The notes: generated by a model from the letters alone, not told the origin. A DNA stretch of 64,000 bases from Polytrichum commune (GCA_950295325.1 OX485805.1:42990758-43054757), one strand, 5' to 3'. Positions 9,695 through 22,678 are shown, counted from the stretch's first letter. Made by a program: numbers and translations.

Positions 9695-10666
9695 TGTCGC
9701 GCACCTCTCCATGAGGAGTGCCCGAAACACCATGGGCACAAGGGGGACCCCGGAGTGACACCCGGGACTTGTGGCGCCGTTGGTGAGAGGGCCCAAGTGA
9801 TCCTAGTGTGGGTGAGGGCCCCGGGCGTTGGGAACGCCTCCCATCCACGGAGACTAGGAGGCACAAGGGTAAGGCCATGAGCTATGCGTAGCCCATGGCG
9901 TGGTGATTCTAGAATGCTCAAGAACACCTCAAGTGGAGGTGTGAGCTAGGAGTTATGGCCATTTGAGTGGGGCGCTGTCCCGGGACAGCGCCCTGCTACA
10001 GCAGTGCCTGGGAGTGATTCCCGGGACTGCCAAGGTTCAAACAGGCATAACTTCCTCAATACTTGCCCGAATGGGGCAAGTGAGGAGTCCATCGACATCT
10101 ACGTGAAGCGTACATGAAGATGGAGTGGTCGGTTGTTAACATCAGACATCATACAAGGAAGTTATGATGGTCTAAAGCTGGTGGGGGCTTCTAGGCCCAG
10201 CGGCTAAGGGAAAGTGTCCACTTGGCCCCAACTCTTGGTAGAGAGACAAGAGGTTGGCTGACGGTGGGGTAGGGGCCCTGCGTAAAGTCCTAGAGGCTTA
10301 TATGGGTGAGGTGGTGTGGCCTCACCCACCCGAGGCCGAACGGCAAGGCCTCCATGGGCTTTGGCCTATTGTGAGGCCATAGTTGCCTAGTATGCTTCGG
10401 GTTGTTGTAGTGTTGCTCCGGCAACGCGATGATCAACATAGGATTGGACTTCCATGGATGGAAGTCCACATTGGGGAAATGGGTTACCGATTAAGGGGTG
10501 AGTCCCGAAAGCAAAGTAGGAGGGTTGGTTCCCTCCTATGAACTATTGGTCCGGGGTAAGAGGAGCTATCCATTAGCATGGCGGAATGCGAATGGTTAGC
10601 ACTCGTAACCTTTGCTAGAAACGAAAATTGGCAAGATTGTTAAGGGAGCTAGCAAGGGTTGCGACA
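9695..10666 (+). repeat. E: 5' LTR
   Basis: 972 bp, TG...CA ended, followed by a primer site and preceded by non-family DNA, hence a 5' LTR. Confidence 0.93.
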
Positions 10667-10668
10667 CG

Positions 10669-10680
10669 TGGTATCAGAGC
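10669..10680 (+). promoter_or_regulatory. E: primer binding site (tRNA-Met)
   Basis: TGGTATCAGAGC two bases after the LTR. Confidence 0.9.
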
Positions 10681-10717
10681 AGGGTTCCAAGTTTTGAGCT
10701 CGCACTTTGAGGGAAAC

Positions 10718-11598
10718 ATGGCTATCAAAAATGCGGGTTGTGATGGTGAGCCCGGGGTTTCCAAAAGGTTGTGAGGCTCAAATTGGAACAAGGATCATGT
10801 GCAAGTGGAATTTGACCATACCATTGGTTCTAATGACAATGGTGGGCATGAGGGTGGATTTGGTAAGGAAATTGGAGGAGTGCTTTGAAAAGGGCTCCCT
10901 CAAACCTCAAAAAAACATTTGGGGCCTAGAATACCGAATGCACCCAAAACCTTGGAGGGCATTAATGTTGGATTAAAATTCCAATTCGAAATGCTTGGAA
11001 GGTATTGATGTTGGAATGAATTTGGTGCTAATGAGGCACCCGGGGCTTCTTAAGGCCTATGTGCGCTATTCAAACGCACAAATGAAGGATACACCTAAAA
11101 CGGACGAGCTTTCTAAGAAATGCATCCTTTTAGGTGGGGTTTTAAAAGCGGGTGGTGGATGCCTTGTTTAAGTCCCCAAGGCTTCTTGAGGACATGGTGG
11201 GGACCATCAAATTTGCAAGAGCATTGAAGCCGATGGTCCCAAAGAGAAGTTTGGCGGCGCATCACCACAAGTGGCTTTAGCCAAAGTAGGTCCCAAAGAA
11301 ATGAGTGCAAATTGTTTGGTCCATTTTACTTACGCAAAACATGTTGGTGCCGTGGACGGAATGTTTAAAGGTGGCTTTATGCTTCCAAAGCAAATTATAC
11401 TTGTGCCGCAGACGAAATGTTGGGAGGTGGGTTTGTCCTACCAAGGCAATTCATGTTCGTGCCGCGGACGAAGTGTGGGAAGGTGGCTTTGTACTACCAA
11501 GGCAAAACATGTTTGTTTTGCGGACACACTATTAGAAATTGGTTTTGTGGCACCAAACCAATTTGTTCCGCGGACGAAATGTTTAAAGTTGGCTTTGC
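10718..11598 (+). pseudogene. E: gag remnant (continues at 25613-25735)
   Basis: From the ATG at 10718 the frame begins MAIKNAGCDGEPG and stops at codon 19 with TGA, where element C has CGA. Later parts are open only in short shifted frames (10707-10976, 11271-11669). From about 11340 there are tandem ~56-bp units (ggtggctttatgcttccaaag, ccgcggacg), possibly decayed zinc-knuckle coding sequence. F interrupts the last unit at 11598 and gag resumes at 25613. Confidence 0.75.
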
Positions 11599-12570
11599 TG
11601 TCGCAACCCTTGCTAGGTCCCTTAATAATCTTGCCAATTTTCAATTCTACCAAAGGTTACGAGCGCTAACCATTCGGATTCCGCCATGCTTATGGTTAGC
11701 TCCTCCTACCCCGGACCTTATAGTTCATAGGAGGGAACCAACCCTCCTACTTTGCTTTAGGGACTCACCCCTTAATCGGTAACCCATTCCTAGATGTGGA
11801 CTTCCATCCATGGAAGTCCAATCCCATGTTGATCATCGCGTTGCCGGAGCAACACTACAACAACCCGAACCATACTAGGCAACTATGGCCTCACATTGGG
11901 CCAAAGCCCATGGAGGCCGTGCCGTTCGGCCTCGGGTGGGTGAGGCCACACCACCTCACCCATATAAGCCTCTAGGACTTCACGCGGGGCCCCTACCCCA
12001 CCGTCAACCAACCTCTTGTCTCTCTACCAAGAGTTGGGGCCAAGTGGACATTTTCCTTTAGCAGCTGGGCCTAGAACCCCCTAGCAGCTTCAGACCATCA
12101 TAACTTCCTTGTATGATGTCTGATCATAACACCCAACCACTCCATGTTCATCTACGCTTCACGTAGATGCCAATGGACTCCTCACTTGCTCCATTTGAGC
12201 AAGTCTTGAGGAAGTTATGCCTGTTTGAACCTTGGCAGTCCCGGGAATCACTCCCAGGCACTGCTGTACCAGGGCGCTGTCCCGGGACAGCGCCCCACTC
12301 AAATGGCCATAACTCCTAGCTCACACCTCCGATTGAGGTGTTCTTGAGCTTTCTAGAATCACCACGCCATGAGCTACGCATAACTCATGGCCTTACCCTT
12401 GTGCCTCCTAGTCTTCGTGGGTGGGAGGCGTTCCCAACGCCCGGGGCCCTCACCCACACTAGGATCACTTGGGCCCTCTCACCAACGGCGCCACAAGTCC
12501 CGGGTGTCACTCCGGGGTCCCCCTTGTGCCCATGGTGTTTCGGGCACTCCTCATGGAGAGGTGCGCGACA
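11599..12570 (-). repeat. F: 3' LTR
   Basis: 972 bp, followed rightward by the complement of the polypurine tract (ctcacccccacc, 12571-12582). Private variants shared with the 24636 LTR, such as attttcaattcta and cggattccgcc, confirm the pair. Confidence 0.93.
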
Positions 12571-13374
12571 CTCACCCCCACCAAACAGAGTCGATGCCCT
12601 CATCGACTATACTCGTAGTCGGCACACCAATTCTCAAGTTGCCATCCTCTATGGTGCCGCATTGTGTTTACCTTAGGGCGCGACCCCCACAATGCATCTT
12701 CAAATTTGGCATGGTCCCAAAGGTGTCGTTCCTAGGTGGTCCGTTAGCGACCTTGGATGTCTCCTCCAAGGACCTAACCTACACTAGACCCACCTACTTT
12801 GGGACTCACTTGGGTTGCCCCTCCTTTGGGGCCTCCCCCGTTAGGCTCCACTAGCCTAACGTGACACATCTAGGCGAGACCTCAACGCTTCCACTAAGTT
12901 GTCTCGGTTGCAACTCCGAGATGGCTTTCCATTGTTAAGCCACGCCTCGATCGCACGGGGGTGATGCCAAGTCCCGCCCGACTCGGTTCCCACTTTGCTC
13001 TTTCGAGACATGGGTTCATGACTCCCATGCGCCAACTCTCGTTAGCTCGCGGGTAACACTTTTATGAGCACGCGCCATCACCTTGTCCCCGCCCGGACAA
13101 GCCCACGGCTAAGAAGCTTTTTGGTTTTATCCAAGGCCCCTCCTAGCCATGGCCCCAATTACTCGGCTTACCCAACCTAGTTTGGCATATCTATTCCCCC
13201 TCTTCCACTAACCAAGCACAAGTACAAGACTAGGACCTCATCTCGTATTTTTCTCTTTGCACCACTAAAGTTTGGACTTTATTCCCTCAAGCCAAAGAAC
13301 AAGTTCATGTTGTGGAGCAATTAACCTCGAAGCTAAGTGTGCTACTAGCGTCTCTCCCCCACTAAAGGAGATTG
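12571..13374 (-). other. F: non-coding 3' region and polypurine tract
   Basis: About 800 bp between the LTR and the chromodomain, no coding domain seen. The polypurine tract complement is at 12571-12582. The stem-loop gttaggctccactagcctaac is at 12840-12860. Confidence 0.72.
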
Positions 13375-14850
13375 ATGTCGTCATCAATGCCTACGCTTCA
13401 TTTTATTGGAATGTCTAGCCTTAGTTTCTTCAAAGTGCTTTACCAATTCCTTGGCGTTCATCATGTCTCTTGCCACTACCCAAACGGCTTCTTTCTCATG
13501 GTATCCTCACCATTTCACCAAGTACTCCTTTGTACATTTTCTTTCATTTTCACTTGGGCTTCGTACACTTGAGGATGCCCTCTTACCTCATGTTCCAAAT
13601 GACCTCCACAAGGTCGGGACGTGGCCTAATCACTTGCTTGTGATCGGGCCACAAGGTGTCGTCCTAAAATGACTTTCGTAATGAGACATGAAATGTCGGA
13701 TGCACTTTGATGTCCGGCGGTAATTCCAACATATACATGTCCTTGAACACTTGTTCCATAATGGAAAACAAAGCTCCAATTTTGGACATGAACTTTGGAG
13801 TGAGGCCTTCCGGCTAAGTGAAGTTGTTCACATTCAACAACACCTTTTGGCCCACCTCATTCTCCACTTCGCGTCTTCCGGCATTGATTTGCACTCCGTA
13901 GCACCTTCGGGCTTTCTCCACCAACAACTTGGTCATCTCCAAGACTTGTTTACCATCCTTGGCCAAGTCCTCACCATCTTGGTTAAACTCTAGTGTTGAA
14001 TGTGCCCCCTCGAGAGCTAGGTTAATAGGTTGGAGCGCATCCACTCCATAAGCCACCACCAAAGACCACCCCTTGGTAGCCAAGTGCGTGGCTACATTGC
14101 AATTACCCTCCGCTCGACCCACATAGTCCGCCCAATCTCCTTGGTCCGCCCCCACCAAGTTCCTCAAGTATTGCTTCAAGTCTCCATTCACACGCTTTGT
14201 TTTCCCATCCATTTGGGAATACACGGCCGTGCTAAACCTTAGTTTCAATACAACCTTCTTAGATAAATGCATTGGAAATGCACTTGTGAACTTTGGATCT
14301 TGATCCCACACAATCACTCTTGGCAACTTGTGGTGCCTCAACCATCCTTTGTGAAAAGGCTATGCGGTCTTCAACGCGGTGGCAGCTCCCACAATCGGCA
14401 CCATGTGTGCCAACTTGGCAAACCGCTCTACCACCAACAAGATGGCATCATACCCATGTGACTCCGGCAAACTTGTGATCAAGTCCATGCACATACTATG
14501 CCATGGCGCCGACGGGATAGGCAACGGTTGCAAGAAACCGCCTTGCTTTTGGTAAGAGGTTCGGTTCACTTGGCACTTTGATTCAAGCCTTCACAAAGTG
14601 GGTTATATCCTCCTTTATGCACCGCCAATGGAACCTCCTTGATGCCATTCAATGGCGGTTTTTTCTTTCTCCTCTATGGCCGGCAATAGGACTATCATAT
14701 TCCTCCTTCAAAACCGATAGCCTCAACTTGCCTTGTGGCACATACACCCGACTTTGCTTACACTTGAACAATCCGTCCACCAACTTAACCTTTTTGAGCA
14801 CCTTGTTCTTGCCAAGCTCACCTAAAAGTTTTTGTGCCTCGGGGTAGTTA
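13375..14850 (-). pseudogene. F: chromodomain and integrase remnant
   Basis: Minus strand. Chromodomain relic at about 13375-13570 with the family TGA after KEYLVKW, integrase C-terminal module at 13600-13800, core at 13814-14341 and 14360-14569, zinc-binding part up to about 14850. TAG at 14360-14362. Private changes include HHKLPR for HHGLPR and TKRVNG for TERVNG; the latter replaces the catalytic Glu of the core by Lys, so this copy has lost a catalytic residue as well as the frame. Confidence 0.85.
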
Positions 14851-15725
14851 ATTTACCCCTCCCGTATCTTGCATCACAAGTTTCCTTCGCCGGCACACAT
14901 TAGCCACAAGGTTTGGATGGTTCTCATTGCTTGGAACTCTTCCGGTCTACTTAGCGCATCCGGCCCCACATTTCCACGGTCCGGTTTGTGGACCAAATCC
15001 ACCTTCATAAGCGCCAAACTATCATGCCACCGCAATGACTTGGCGCTCACTTGCGCTTGTATGTCAAAATACTTCTAGGACGCATTGTCCATGTAGACCT
15101 TTGCTTTGTGCGACCCCAAATAGTGTCGCCACATCTTCAAGCAACGCACTACGGCAAAGAAGTTCTTTGTCATGAGTTGGTTGTCTTCTTTGACAACCAT
15201 CGAGCCTCATGCCCCATATGCAATGGCCATCCATCTTACAGTAACAATCCACCATTGGCAAAGTTACTCGCCCCCGTATGCACCTCAAAAGGTTTGTCAA
15301 ACTCCACGAACTTGGGCACGGGCGGCGAAGAGAACTTGCTCTTAAGCTCCCCAAAGATTTAGTGACAAGGCTAATCCCACTCTTGGGATAGCCATTTCTT
15401 TCACAAGTCGGACAAGGTTTAACAACCATTGAGCTTATTGCTCTCATGTGCAATGGTCCTCCATCTTGGATCAACATCCGCTAATGGCAAAGTGACTCGC
15501 CCCCGTATGCACCTCAAAAGGTTTGGCAAACTCCGCAAGCTTGATCACGGACGGCAAAGACAACTTGCTCTTAAGCTCCCCAATGGCTTGGTGGCAAGGC
15601 TCATCCCACTCTTGGGATAGCCATTTGTTGCACATGCCGGACAAGGTTCGACAACCATTAAGCTTACCGCTTTCATATGCAATGGTCATCCGTCTTGAAT
15701 CCACATCCGCCAATGGTAAAGTCAC
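14851..15725 (-). pseudogene. F: RNase H C-terminal part and tandem units, first block
   Basis: Minus strand: RNase H end at about 14869-15200, then tandem ~230-bp units with junction motifs near 15385 and 15615. G is inserted inside the next unit at 15725, and the array resumes at 22679. The catalytic region reads HTGASHF, with Gly for the first Asp. Confidence 0.78.
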
Positions 15726-16699
15726 TGTCGCGCACCTCTCCATGAGGAGTGCCCGAAACACCATGGGCACAAGGGGGACCCCGGAGTGACACCCGGGACT
15801 TGTGGCGCCATTGGTGAGAGGGCCCAAGTTATCCTAGTGTGGGTGAGGGCCCCGGGCGTTGGGAACGCCTCCCACCCACAGAGACTAGGAGGCATGAGGG
15901 TAAGGCCATGAGCTATGCGTAGCTCATGGCGTGGTGATTCTAGAATGCTCAAGATCACCTCAATCGGAGGTGTGAGCTAGGAGTTATGGCCATTTGAGTG
16001 GGGCGCTGTCCCGGGACAGCGCCCTGGTACAGCAGTGCCTGGGAGGGATTCCCGGGACTGCCAAGGTTCAAACAGGCATAACTTCCTCAAGACTTGCTCG
16101 AATGGAGCAAGTGAGGAGTCCATCGGCATCTACGTGAAGCGTAGATGAGGATGGAGTGGTTGGTTGTTATGATCAGACATCATACAAGGAAGTCATGATG
16201 GTCTGAAGCTGCTGGGGGGGTTCTAGGCCCAGCAGCTAAAGGAAAATGTCCACTTGGCCCCAACTCTTGGTAGAGAGACAAGAGGTTGGTTGACGGTGGG
16301 GTAGGGGCCCCGCGTGAAGTCCTAGAGGCTTATATGGGTGAGGTGGTGTGGCCTCACCCACCCGAGGCCGAACGGCACGGCCTCCATGGGCATTGGCCCA
16401 TTGTGAGGCCATAGTTGCCTAGTATGGTTCGGGTTGTTGTAGTGTTGCTCCGGCAACGCGATGATCAACATAGGATTGGACTTCCATGGATGGAAGTCCA
16501 CATTGGGGAAATGGGTTACGGATTAAGGGGTGAGTCCCGAAAGCAAAGTAGGAGGGTTGGTTCCCTCCTATGAACTATTGGTCCGGGGTAAGAGGAGCTA
16601 TCCATTAGCATGGCGGAATGCGAATGGTTAGCGCTCGTAACCTTTGCTAGAAACGAAAATTGGCAAGATGGTCAAGGAGGGCTAGCAAGGGTTGCGACA
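15726..16699 (+). repeat. G: 5' LTR
   Basis: 974 bp; compared with the 3' LTR I see a T/G, a G/C and a T/G difference. A TATA-like cttatatggg lies about 605 bp in. Confidence 0.95.
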
Positions 16700-16701
16700 C
16701 G

Positions 16702-16713
16702 TGGTATCAGAGC
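16702..16713 (+). promoter_or_regulatory. G: primer binding site (tRNA-Met)
   Basis: TGGTATCAGAGC two bases after the LTR. Confidence 0.9.
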
Positions 16714-16750
16714 AGGGTTCCAAATTTTGAGCTCGCACTTTGAGGGAAAC

Positions 16751-17695
16751 ATGGCTATCAAAAAATGCGGGTTGTGATGGTGAGCCCGTGGTTTCCAAAA
16801 GGTTGTGAGGCTTAAATTGGAACAAGGATCATGTGCAAGTGGAGTTTGACCATACCATTGGTTCTAATGACAATGGTGGGCACTAAGGTGGATTCGGTAA
16901 GGAAATTGAAGGAGTGCTTTGAAGAGGGCTCCCACAAACCTCCAAAAGTATTTGGGGCCTAGAATACCGAATGCACCTTAAACCTTGGAGGGTATTAATT
17001 TTGGATTGAAATTCCAATTTGAAATGCTTAAAAGGTGGTGATGTTGGAATTGGTGCAAATGAGGCACCCGGGGCCTCTTAAGGCCTATGTGCGCTATTCA
17101 AACGCACAAGTGAAGGATACACCTAAAATGGACGACCTTGTGAGACATGCATCGTTTTAGGTGGGAATTCAAAAGCGGGTGGTGAATTCCATGTCCGAGT
17201 CCCCAAAGCTTCTTGAGGACGTATCGGGAATCTTTAAGATTTGAAGAACATTGAAGTCGATGGTCCTAAAAAGAAATTCGACGGCGTACCACCATGAAGT
17301 GGGTTTAGCCGAAAGAGGTCTCAAGGAAATGGGCATAAGTAGTGTGGCCGTTATACCAAGGCAAATCATGCTCGTTTCGCGGACACAATGTGGAAGGTGG
17401 CTTTGTGGTACCAAGCCAAATCATATTTGTGCCGTATGCGGAATGTTAGAAGTTGATTTTATGCTACTAATCCATATAATGTTTGGGCCGCGGACGGAAT
17501 GTTACAATGTGAATTGGTGGTACCAAGCTAGAACATATTTGTGCCGCGGACGGGATGTTAAAAGTTGGCTTTGCGGACCAAGCCAAAACATATTGTTGCC
17601 GTGGACCGAATGTTAGACTATGGCTTTGTGGCCAAGGCTAATAGCCTTAAGCCAAGGCCAAGTCTTTTATACCTTGAGGCTCAAGTAATCGGAGA
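16751..17695 (+). pseudogene. G: gag remnant
   Basis: ATG at 16751, but an extra A in the run after codon 3 (atcaaaaaatgcgg) shifts the frame relative to E, and the shared TGA follows soon. The second half (about 17340-17620) is a tandem series of ~58-bp units, each with ggtggctttgtggtaccaag-type and ccgcggacgg-type sequence. No open frame longer than 121 codons. Non-coding. Confidence 0.72.
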
Positions 17696-18260
17696 TATGT
17701 CTCATGAGTTGACAAAGAGGCAATGGACTCTTTCATGAGCCCAAAGCTCATAAGGGGGTTGGGGCTTGTCGACGCATAGAGCGGGCAAGCCCACCAAGGT
17801 GCGGTTTGCAAAGGGCGAACCGCATGAAGCAAAGGAAGCCGCGATGCATGTAACCTTTCAATGTGGGACATTGGATTTTTGTCAAAATTTCACACCAAGT
17901 GAAATAGATGAAATGCATGTCATTGTGAAGGCCGCCTTCTTTGAAACTCACCTGATAGATGTGAGGTGCAAGCCGGTGTGCTTGCGGTGCATTATGATGT
18001 GTTATAATGACAAAGAATTGAAGTTCAAATTGACAAGGACTCCTATGGTAGGAGGATCTAAGTTGAATTTGGTCTTAATGGACCAAATGAAAAATAGAAA
18101 GCATAATGGACGTGGTTCAATTGGAGCAACTCCAAGGAACGTATGGGGAGGCTAGGAAAGATGGGCCTCCCCCAAACAACATTGGTGTGATGTTGGTGAG
18201 ATACAAGGATGTATTCACCAATGTGTTGCCCAAAAAAAAAATTGCCGCCAAGGAGTGAAA
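17696..18260 (+). pseudogene. G: protease remnant
   Basis: The active-site region at about 17708-17735 reads VDKEAMDSFMSPK in place of a DSG-type site. The following frame 17766-18155 is open for 129 codons (GKPTKVRFAKGEPHE, GTLDFCQNFTPSEIDEM, RTPMVGGSKLNLVLMDQM). It ends in a VRYKDVFTNV-like segment, the usual start of reverse transcriptase, which is otherwise missing. Confidence 0.78.
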
Positions 18261-19400
18261 AATAACTTTGCTCAACAAGAGATTGAGTTCTAGAGGTATG
18301 TGGTGACAAAGGAAGTTGGTGGACGAACATGAAGAATGTCAAGGCAATCCAAAAGGAGAATTGGCCCTTCATTCAAAAGGGCTTAGGTCATTTGTTGGCC
18401 TAGCCAATTAGTACCACAACTTCATTCGAGAGTTTTCTAAGGTTCCTAGGATCTTATTCAACTTATTGAGGAAAATGGCTATCCCAAGAGTGGGATGAGC
18501 CTTGTCACCAAGCCTTTGGGGGGCTCAAAAACAAGTTCTCTTCGCCGCCCGTGCTTAAGTTCGCGGACTTTAACAAACCTTTTGAGGTGCATATGGGAAC
18601 ATTAAGCTTAATGGTTGTCGAACCTAGTGCGATTTGTGAAAGAAAGGGCTATCCCAAGAGTGGGATGAGCCTTGTCCCCAAGTCTTTGGGGAGCTTAATA
18701 CAAAGTTGTCTTTGCCACCCGTGTTCAAGTTCGCGGAGCTTGACAAACCTTTTGAGGTGCATACGGGGGGGGCGAGCGACTTTGCCATTGGCGGATGGTT
18801 AACGTAAGATGGATGGCCATTGCATATGAGAGTGTTAAGCTTGATGGTTATCCGACCTTATCCGACTTGTCGAAGAATTGGCTATCCCAAGAGTGGGAGG
18901 AGCCTTGCCACCAAGTCTTTGGGGAGCTTGAGACCAAGTTCTCTTAGACGCCCGTGCTCAAGTTCGCGGAGCTTGACAAACCTTTTGAGGTGCATACGGG
19001 GGTGAGTAACTTTGCCAATGGCGGATTGTTCATTTAAGATGGATGGCCATTGCATATGGGAGCATGAAGCTCGATGGTTATCAAAGAAGACAACCAACTC
19101 ATGCCAAACAACTTCTTTGCCGTAGTGCATTACTTGAAGATGTGGCGACACTATTTGGGGTCGCACAAAGCAAAGGTCTATATGGACAATGGGTCCTAAA
19201 GAATTTTGACATTCAAGCGCAAATGAGCGCCAAGTCATTGCGGTGGCATGATAGTTTGGCGCTTATGAACGTGGATTTGATCCACAAACCGGACCGCGGA
19301 AATGTGGTGCCGGATGCGCGAAGTAGACCGGAAGAGTTCCAAGCAATGAGAACCATCCAAACCTTGTGGCTAATGTGTGCCGGCCAAGGAAACTTGTGAT
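18261..19400 (+). pseudogene. G: RT tail, three RNase H units and RNase H end
   Basis: Only the tail of reverse transcriptase is present (IEF-RYVVTKEVGG, then LRSFVGLA near 18380). No finger or palm segment and no YVDD-type box occurs between the protease relic and this tail. RNase H N-terminal units start at 18478, 18648 and 18881; the first is shortened to about 170 bp. The C-terminal part (FDIQAQMSAKSLRWHD, VVPDARSRPEEF) is open at 19043-19399. Confidence 0.82.
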
Positions 19401-20890
19401 GCAAGATACGGGAGGGGTAAATTAACTACCCCAAAGCACAAAAGCTTTTAGGTGAACTTCGCAAGAGCAAGGTGCTCAAAGATATTAAGTTGGTGGACGG
19501 ATTGTTCAAGTGCAAACAAAGTCGGGTGTATGTGCCACAAGGCAAGTTGAGGCTATCGGTTTTGAAGGAGGAATTTGATAGTCCTATTGCCGGCCATAGA
19601 GGAGAAAAATAAAACCACCATAGAATGGTGTCAAAGAGGTACCATTGGCGGTGCATAAAAGAGAATATAACCCACTTTGTGAAGGCGTGAACAAAGTGCC
19701 AAGTGAACCGAGCCTCTTACCAAAAGCAAGGCGGTCTCTTGCAACCGTTGCCTATCCCGTCGGGGCCATGGCATACTATGTGCATGGATTTGATCACAAG
19801 TTTGCCGGAGTCACATGGGTATGATGCCATCTTGTTGATGGTAGAGTGGTTTGCCAAGTTGGCACACATGGTGCCGATTGTGGGAACCGCCACCGCGTTG
19901 GAGACCGCATAGCCTTTTCTCAAAGGATGGTTGAGGCACCACGGGTTGCCAAGAGTGATTGTGTGGGATCAAGATCCAAAGTTCACAAGTGCATTTTCAA
20001 TGCATTTCTCTAAGGAGGTCGGAATGAAACTAAGGTTTAGCACGGCCTTGCATTCCCAAATGGATGGGAAAACGGAGCGTGTGAATGGAGTCTTGAAGCA
20101 ATACTTGAGGAACTTGGTGGGGGCGGACCAAGGAGATTGGGCGGACTATGTGGGTCGAGCGGAGTGTAATTGCAATGTAGCCACGCACTTGGCTACCAAG
20201 GGGTGGTCTTTCGTGGTGGCTTATGGAGTGGATGCGCTCCAACCTATTAACCTAGCTCTCGAGGGGGCACATTCAACACTAGAGTTTAACCAAGATGGTG
20301 AGGACTTGGCCAAGGATCGTAAACAAGTCTTGGAGATGACCAAGTTGTTGGTGGAGAAAGCCCGAAGGTACTACGGAGTGCAAGTCAATGCCGGAAGACG
20401 CGAAGTGGAGAATGAGGTGGGCCAAAAGGTGTTGTTGAATGTGAACAACTTCACCTAGCCGGAAGGCCTCACTCCAAAGTTCATGTCCAAAATTGGAGCT
20501 CCGTTTTCCATTGTGGAACAAGTGTTCAAGGACATATATAAGTTGGAATTACCGCCCAAGATCAAAGTGCATCCGACATTTCATGTCTCATTCCTAAAAC
20601 CATTTAAGGACGACACCTTGTGGCCCGATCACAAGCAAGTGATTAGGCCACCTCCCCACCTTGTGGACGTCATTTGGAACATGAGGTAAGAGGGCATCCT
20701 CAAGTGTAGGAAGCCCAAGTAAAAATGAAAGAAAATGTACAAAGAAGTACTTGGTGAAATGGTGAGGATACCATGAGAAAGAAGCCGTTTGGGTAGCGGC
20801 AAGAGACATGATGAACGGCAAGGAATTGGTAAAGCACTTTGAAGAAACTAAGGCTAGACACTCCAATGAAATGAAGCGTAGGCATTGATG
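19401..20890 (+). pseudogene. G: integrase and chromodomain remnant
   Basis: Zinc-binding part 19430-19690, core 19703-19912 and 19931-20458, C-terminal module 20483-20689, chromodomain about 20695-20890. TAG at 19910-19912, TAG after NNFT at 20456-20458, and TGA at 20763-20765 in the chromodomain after KEVLGEM-type shifted sequence (YLVKW in the correct frame). Core acidic residues are kept (MDLITSLP, WDQDPKF, KTERVNG). Confidence 0.87.
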
Positions 20891-21699
20891 AGGACATCAA
20901 TCTCCTTTAGTGGGGGAGAGACGCTAGTAGCACACTTAGCTTCGAGGCTAATTTCTCCACAGCATGTATTTGTTCTTTGGCTTGAAGGAATAAAGTCCAA
21001 ACTTTAGTGGTGCAAAGAGAAAAGTATGAGATGAGGTCCTAGTCTTGTACTTGTGCTTGGTTAATGGAAGAGGGGGAATAGACATGCCAAACTAGGTTGG
21101 GTAAGCCGAGTAATTGGGGCCATGGCTTGGAGGGGCCTTGGATAAAACCAAAAAACTTCTTAGTTGTGGGCTTGTCCGGGCGGGGACAAGGTGATGGCGC
21201 GTGCTCATAAAAGTGCTACCCGCGAGCTAACGAGAGTTGGCGCATGGGAGTCATGAACCCATGTCTCGAAAGAGCAAAGTGGGAACCGAGTCGGGCGGGA
21301 CTTGGCATCACCCCCATGCGATCGAGGCGTGGCTTAACAATGGAAAGCCATCTCGGAGTTGCAACCGAGACAACTTAGTGGAAGCGTTGAGGTCTCGCCT
21401 AGATGTGTCATGTTAGGCTAGTGGAGCCTAACGGGGGAGGCCCCAAAGGAGGGGCAACCCAAGTGAGTCTCAAAGTAGGTGGGTCTATTGTAGGTTAGGT
21501 CCTTGGAGGAGTTCCAAGGTCGCTAACGGACCACCTAGTAACGACACCTTTGGGACTATGCCAAATTTGAAGATGCATTGTGGGGGTCGCGCCCTAAGGT
21601 AAACACAATGCCGCACCATAGAGGATGGCAACTTGAGAATTGGTGTGCCGACTACGAGTATAGTCGATGAGGGCATCGACTCCGTTTGGTGGGGGTGAG
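20891..21699 (+). other. G: non-coding 3' region and polypurine tract
   Basis: About 810 bp without coding domains, ending in the polypurine tract ggtgggggtgag at 21688-21699. Confidence 0.75.
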
Positions 21700-22673
21700 T
21701 GTCGCGCACCTCTCCATGAGGAGTGCCCGAAACACCATGGGCACAAGGGGGACCCCGGAGTGACACCCGGGACTTGTGGCGCCATTGGTGAGAGGGCCCA
21801 AGTGATCCTAGTGTGGGTGAGGGCCCCGGGCGTTGGGAACGCCTCCCACCCACAGAGACTAGGAGGCATGAGGGTAAGGCCATGAGCTATGCGTAGCTCA
21901 TGGCGTGGTGATTCTAGAATGCTCAAGATCACCTCAATCGGAGGTGTGAGCTAGGAGTTATGGCCATTTGAGTGGGGCGCTGTCCCGGGACAGCGCCCTG
22001 GTACAGCAGTGCCTGGGAGGGATTCCCGGGACTGCCAAGGTTCAAACAGGCATAACTTCCTCAAGACTTGCTCGAATGGAGCAAGTGAGGAGTCCATCGG
22101 CATCTACGTGAAGCGTAGATGAGGATGGAGTGGTTGGTTGTTATGATCAGACATCATACAAGGAAGTCATGATGGTCTGAAGCTGCTGGGGGGGTTCTAG
22201 GCCCAGCAGCTAAAGGAAAATGTCCACTTGGCCCCAACTCTTGGTAGAGAGACAAGAGGTTGGTTGACGGTGGGGTAGGGGCCCCGCGTGAAGTCCTAGA
22301 GGCTTATATGGGTGAGGTGGTGTGGCCTCACCCACCCGAGGCCGAACGGCACGGCCTCCATGGGCATTGGCCCATTGTGAGGCCATAGTTGCCTAGTATG
22401 GTTCGGGTTGTTGTAGTGTTGCTCCGGCAACGCGATGATCAACATAGGATTGGACTTCCATGGATGGAAGTCCACATTGGGGAAATGGGTTACCGATTAA
22501 GGGGTGAGTCCCGAAAGCAAAGTAGGAGGGTTGGTTCCCTCCTATGAACTATTGGTCCGGGGTAAGAGGAGCTATCCATTAGCATGGCGGAATGCGAAGG
22601 GTTAGCGCTCGTAACCTTTGCTAGAAACGAAAATTGGCAAGATGGTCAAGGAGGGCTAGCAAGGGTTGCGACA
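21700..22673 (+). repeat. G: 3' LTR
   Basis: 974 bp, preceded by the polypurine tract and followed by the gtcac duplication. Confidence 0.95.
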
Positions 22674-22678
22674 GTCAC

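Larger units (their letters stand above)
15726..22673 (+). mobile_element. Element G: complete 6.9-kb chromovirus
   Basis: Uninterrupted plus-strand copy with both LTRs, primer site and polypurine tract, flanked by gtcac on both sides (15721-15725 and 22674-22678) in an RNase H unit of F. The two 974-bp LTRs differ by eye at three positions. It is the third layer in the E-F-G nest and one of two uninterrupted full-length members in the window. Confidence 0.95.

Noticed and set aside
10669-10690. tRNA gene at the tggtatcagagc sites
   Set aside because: Only the 3'-end complement of tRNA-Met is present, directly after an LTR; no cloverleaf. It is a primer site.
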